This document shows, piece after piece, positions 63,501 to 64,000 of a DNA stretch of 64,000 nt. The stretch is from the NCBI GenBank assembly GCA_902786855.1, contig CADAEH010000003.1, positions 62,001 to 126,000 of the forward strand, written 5' to 3'. The DNA comes from an uncultured Eubacteriales bacterium. Its GTDB lineage: Bacteria; Bacillota; Clostridia; Peptostreptococcales; Anaerovoracaceae. Below the pieces are notes generated by a model. It made no database searches. It was not told the origin of the DNA and was given only the letters and a program-made list of their open reading frames with translations. Made by a program: the position numbers and the translations under genes. Positions within the stretch are counted from its first letter, which is position 1; each line of letters begins with the position of its first letter.

Positions 63501-64000
63501 CTTCACAAGATTGATCGTCCATGTATTGGTGGCAGGATCAGTCTGCGTAAAGGATGCAACTGTGCCAGGTGTAGCGCTGGTGATGATAACGTGCTCAGGC
63601 ATCTTAACAGTGATCGTAATGTTCTCCCACTCTTCGAACATTACTTCCTGGTTCTGCCCGTCATACGGATATGTTGCAGCAGGCCACATATTGACATCCA
63701 CATTGTATGTGATCTCATCTCCCGCACGGGCTTTATCCTTATTATCTTTAAGGGAAACCGTGAAGGTCCTGGCCTGTCCGTTCGGACCGTAGTTGATCTC
63801 CGCCTGCTCTTCAGGGGAAACTGCAGGTGCTTTGGTCCCGGCTTTCTTTGCGTCCTCCTTGACTTCATCAAGAGCTTTCGGCTCTGCTGTATCATTGCTC
63901 ACAGCAGGAGGAGCGCCGGCATCCTTCTTAGCGTCTTCAGCTGCAGGCTTAGCGTCACCGGCATCTTCTTTCTGCTGGTCACCGTCTTCCTGCTTCTGAT
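51546..64000 (-). CDS. giant SpaA/Cna-B-type multidomain adhesin, N-terminus outside window
   Basis: The frame stays open to the window edge (Gln/Lys/Glu/Asp/Ala-rich low-complexity, no signal peptide yet), giving at least 4,150 residues; the GTG at 63902 is not the real start. The visible part has an N-terminal adhesin-like region (NYGPNGQARTFTVSLKDNKD), then some twenty or more prealbumin/Cna-B domains, each opening with a lysine strand (LGQIKIKKTDD, GGFIELTKKKV, LTVKKHLYDK, VQVKLIKKDR) that can form isopeptide crosslinks. Near 2,700-3,200 a DUF11-like block and an SdrD-like module (VGGDVWIDADSNGVQDDG) occur. It ends TKTGDELPLAPYMG, a helix and YRRRRTN: a wall anchor lacking LPxTG. Confidence 0.9.
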   Translation of the reverse strand, partial: QKQEDGDQQKEDAGDAKPAAEDAKKDAGAPPAVSNDTAEPKALDEVKEDAKKAGTKAPAVSPEEQAEINYGPNGQARTFTVSLKDNKDKARAGDEITYNVDVNMWPAATYPYDGQNQEVMFEEWENITITVKMPEHVIITSATPGTVASFTQTDPATNTWTINLVKDHRDATNSNSINFDINTRITGNGELPDGTVLGEADITVSADFNVRINEDGTTRKYSKTVTDKTEEIPLSSPDEWVLTKSSFAEPNNYTIDKDHNTVTVHYLVKYGLGIEDSSGKMVITEDPSIYTRTGRAPFKQDISLTDTPDLTLHDGTKLPAQSMTVTPAHTGYQYKDGSSADEGGKPKAIPVQSGRPVDLPYAVVGTNTKFVAENTPAFSEYKVDMVYQLDKFMVWYYENASKTDADSSNVANIEYQILGRNQPEDTEDDASTTIPGYIKPGYITIEKYIVSYDNKTKNLYTKTTSLINGPATYEVYESDGTTLARIYYKDSAGKYQPITGSTVTIDPDAQASETNGKNGKIGFYLDAGTYVIKEAGKPQNTDVVGSDSQTKTVNEDGKITASFENKEQLGQIKIKKTDDTNNHRPVANVVFGLYKDREHTIPVKDENGNDYKVTTNSNTDYNAVFTRLVPGKYYVWEISAPTGYIKYDRAVEVDVTAGNTTADAVSIENYKNKIEIHLQKQYSTVADPTTFKDVTGDYAKFNKAFTLERRTSGSAWETFKTDVSIDNKGASTIEVDRLDANGNKYEYRFVENIPEGYYNIDGTASRTATSYSITPANATATDPQDKIIMKNLRGGFIELTKKKVTVNDSPGAYTAANQSGKTFKLYRVADGQTAAEYVAEATTGSNGKLRYSDLISVNGSGKTYTYYVVEQGTETGFTWITDSSIRIDGQNTPALKVGSFTTDTGDLLTPTSYNIQQKIVIGIRKIDRYNTDTQLAGAKFEVSDGTKTTTVTSDGSKYANLEVELGKEYTISETSVPTGYYRDAAPQSIDTTGWKVGVKSDGTFAVFKADDTEVSPDDLKFTFADTPYKKIRLTKKVKNENTPDKDASPLANVTFTVYVKDGDNFVSYPVGGTPITIKGDGNTPVSLPDGTYYLHEDTKVNNVVYPDTNPGVYSGKGVYKDNQFYFGPYTVTRPAASGDVMWDIGIINIYNTGNLTVKKHLYDKNNNLITEESPTDKTPALNGFKMQVFVADAQGNPTGDPLEGKDAVTGATGTDGLATFTNLPVYDDSGAPIRYVVVEKYIDDQPDLYYTDNFTSDGSPADMILGGTAEAGVVTNHTYMSVDVVKKYYDAREYELTGLKYELQGAVIALYKNNGDGTYTYVKSGTTDSKGYVQFGTLKFSEAGYVAIEYSVPADYKYMVPVQGKYLKDYAGGTTPAELTEADVQQLSRAELTSATNYTGEIDNETPWTQIHVFKKDRDNPEKLLDGANFTLYKQVLAEGTSGGTLTFDASNCTVVGEYTSGTWIFNDQPQTGEFQTDVLEIADNIVYWLVETKAPSGYAIIPSENYVLFPKEGTTYTNNSNNGQSTKVYPGGLKKNKINQHTVLDRPLSGPGDGTENWAYIEFTKWMQKESTAGKDPLERTDFVLMPNATFKLYAVNASDHNKVLLLDTITTGDENQVDGSPTTGYGVSRSMDAWAIFDEIERRFPDQLKDIITYHSAPDSGYDVDYPYVVGPDGKPVTDAQGNRTRIKGTFHLNAVLVEESGSSKYSLDLHNHNLQIEFIPSDLYLGNSKYAVTVITDTSADFCDQNEERRSSYTENTPKSMAIVDYLTTDNSVTLRHFGYDPELAGYELLHSDLETLHDDNPSLFISKQVVFELEKFNPATNKWEYWNPAENKSANQAGSAFTTDGNGYHFAKGLDPGEYRVVMKTPAAGYENFYPNTNTAFHFTVVVSDRTQTFTTYSPSMARMSIEKTDMSGNTIAQAATFILQSKTGTFYSGEESTSSGKAVFTKLPADTTFTLTESVAPSGFTNEYFALLFAAQNPDYAALVNGTGYPVSYETTTKPSGESSQDGSKLHEKVIVKKEYNKAFSFKAPNVHNVQVKLIKKDRQNEQTDPKKLAGAQFKLYYHAFDRVSGTYTVPEFSESDPKWVNVGTVTIREDGTVTKEGLKPGVYYAVETKAPDHYDLDTKGQMIVMTGGLDLTIADSDKYKVNKASGGTGDLEFKDTPKVPLTVEKTVEFGDVPAKNYSFTFNLTDSEGKTITGNPATATGTATGGTITSKTTALFEDLSQGIDEDKIYYLTETAQTGYKLKEVSVGGSPVTADEKGRYPIKIKYPSTGVTVSVTNTYLEARVTIFKYDGLTGTGLTDASFEVLREDKKTPVAGATVQDNSKTGGVAGSYTAIIPFEDTTAETFYIHETKAPEIAGKQYTIDDGNAYIEVPSLRPGENRQYRFDGTDATTNQYALPNFEGITVKILKYGGIPGNETVPLAGAKFQMYFSTDGGTKWNTWHPVETTDSQGTAEFMILKGYDYAIAETNDVLGYVGLYGVYNGDTKLPTTTSDDGRTLYILGHDFNNGTEYSFTGYNIPYLKLNVVKEDISGKVTNPNASFHIYEVPADTPETLTDAQIKAIADAATTDNSISGETVNSKYTNEEYIYPGKKYLAVEDRAFDSADNAVNYSIIKDDSRVVYYKVFAVPEEGYEKEYTVTFKNNMGDAEVELEKTVDKDHVDSLTVKQAELTYTVKPTTTNGYALDSYRLNDSGLTPEPADATLADEWYDITEVIVGQGSMDKFLVGADPDKDYIIYATVTFVGFDGTEYKEDTVPINVSQGNISVKPTKAQGKKIKSFYIDYNSPELKTDTGYALGQNFVAGETKVMATVFKQEKPETGVVNAVKKITNNADVRLTFTPWSSTGEKLDQDERKDKDDAVTIVDAAKAPKVKFSKDGPPTDVSVDIGSTITYKLKIENVTGEPIDFTDPIIVDLLPQGMVIDQASDFVRVTDRPGTIAEKPTVTTGFAGDSEYVNIAFTGTIGDGESLEVELSAVVSTAVTNYGHQMRNFAFTTSKEVGVATSDNTTGAVIKDDEGMWASELVSIATELTCDEDRAKALKDALGTQGTYGYLGDWHENQWVTDNQLVCVKAEYGPSDGGVYRTDKVAVLVNDETDVTQRTMHYQLTINNLSPNKRTNLAVMDIMPAVGDNRINNTPRGSNWDLYFDAIEAVRVNDQPCSDYTVYYYSGDATAFGADDITNIVNASKSGCPTGWSTDKPDKPTAFIVAFDYDPENETEVSDANTVVLEGEKNLQIEYTAKTDYREAEPLAEIVFTNAANDFNFGYSTFAPPTKANMATPNDPLGSNVVEVTIAPPMVKVGGDVWIDADSNGVQDDGKQSWYLNYGIVKQLIKDLGVKLNISNQRNLAVTETRDGTIDETGNDTNTDDKYGIAHFEFDELTSAKIRKGSTATNKEWLDANGGASNLIGKNPYTYNMNMNYKGSTFTKTKNVVSPRGSYVPGSIPDGDRTDDNFENRRGDYQTEQFFLHQTADVFDMTKDNGYNLLKTLELTKVNRATEEPIEGAEFKLYGPFEHDYNVTEADLTEENLVDTLMTGTDGKVSKSGLFFFKKYAIVESKPADGYNIEGAKAVGNITKLDEGKWILNVPAYDTVPPEDCEYTETVKVLDPKMVEVAVEKKWNDNDDAYGKRPKSIKVMLYTDEACTKEAVYADGKTVEEKTLTEPDWKDKWEKLPRYKVEKNLIGQETETEITYYVKETDAQGHELQGYDAVFVKSKDEVTGNTSWTITNTPITTGLEVKKEWEDTDDVAARVTAVTFRVEQSPDGETWTPAKLNGQEIILTIGRTAGEKMSTTEIDGLPAYDEDNNPLKYRAVEISITVDGQTLEVKDGKVGCYEVTSTYTFVEDNSVDSAKMTDLSEIKNTMVPTEFTVEKTFVDDTFNINKDIKSIKVKLQRKSGGGDWTDVEDYDLTQSDNWKHTWKGLPKYDMVGNAYDYRAIEVSYTTKTGVVVNVSYTGTDKTAGTVGAYEYTAQVKGTADDGFTSYIENKLVKGALEVSKEWENSDRAKVPGSITIKLKATVNGKEISISGVKKSTKLSKSNDWTDDTTWAELPVYDAEGNKISYELTESGKGKYKAEYEVYYNGSVVKDGKGQTMTFKIYPKETVEATFINTLRPPTKTGDELPLAPYMGLGLASLTGLLYLIYRRRRTN

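Noticed and set aside
51546-64000. CRISPR or tandem DNA repeats in the adhesin gene
   Set aside because: The protein modules are diverged at DNA level and are not regularly spaced identical repeats.

Overview
The window reads as chromosomal DNA of a low-to-mid GC, Gram-positive anaerobe of the Clostridia (Eubacteriales). Support comes from strong AGGAGG-type ribosome binding sites, Bacillota-type promoters, YhgE/Pip membrane proteins, an InlB-repeat protein, a giant SpaA/Cna-B adhesin, a C_GCAxxG_C_C protein, an L-cysteine desulfidase and a tyrosine/tryptophan lyase-family enzyme. A genus in or near the Anaerovoracaceae/Mogibacterium group would fit, but that is a guess from gene content. I found no rRNA, tRNA, CRISPR array, prophage or intact insertion sequence.

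Layout. 0-9.4 kb: a truncated von Willebrand A protein, a LysR regulator with a TSUP anion transporter, a small membrane protein with a flavodoxin-domain protein, pfkA, a stomatin-like SPFH protein, a flavodoxin, a cysteine desulfidase and a TetR regulator with a long, possibly structured leader. 9.5-17 kb: a secreted transglutaminase-like protein, a YwaF-like membrane protein, D-lyxose isomerase, then a minus-strand cluster (rhomboid, NAD(P)H-hydrate dehydratase, cysteine-cluster protein, proC, ATC hydrolase-like). 17-25.5 kb: two convergent acyl-CoA ligases and a translationally coupled three-gene YhgE/Pip operon with a 17-bp palindrome at its predicted start site. 25.8-32.7 kb: amino-acid catabolism (C-S lyase, Glu/Leu/Phe/Val dehydrogenase, tyrosine phenol-lyase-like enzyme), plus a SpoIIE-type phosphatase and HU. 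32.7-45.6 kb: transporters, hydrolases, lipoproteins, xpt and a PDZ membrane protein. 45.9-64 kb: an InlB-like surface protein and the 3' part (at least 4,150 codons) of a giant adhesin, separated by an acetyltransferase.

The most interesting system is at 32.4-32.7 kb. A minus-strand promoter (TTGATT-17-TAAATT) is followed by a 24-codon leader ORF carrying six consecutive tyrosine codons, then an intrinsic terminator, then the tyrosine phenol-lyase-like gene. This has the architecture of amino-acid attenuation, with tyrosine as the sensed residue, in front of a PLP enzyme that keeps the two residues I recall as marking tyrosine phenol-lyase over tryptophanase. Classical attenuation would raise expression when tyrosine is scarce, which is paradoxical for a degradative enzyme. 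That points to a synthetic direction, a different substrate, or nascent-peptide stalling.

Several genes handle cysteine and amino acids (desulfidase, C-S lyase, ATC hydrolase-like protein, dehydrogenase, tyrosine lyase-like), consistent with an amino-acid-fermenting lifestyle. The large secreted proteins point to a host- or community-associated surface. Both wall-anchored proteins end in a TGD-type anchor without a canonical LPxTG.
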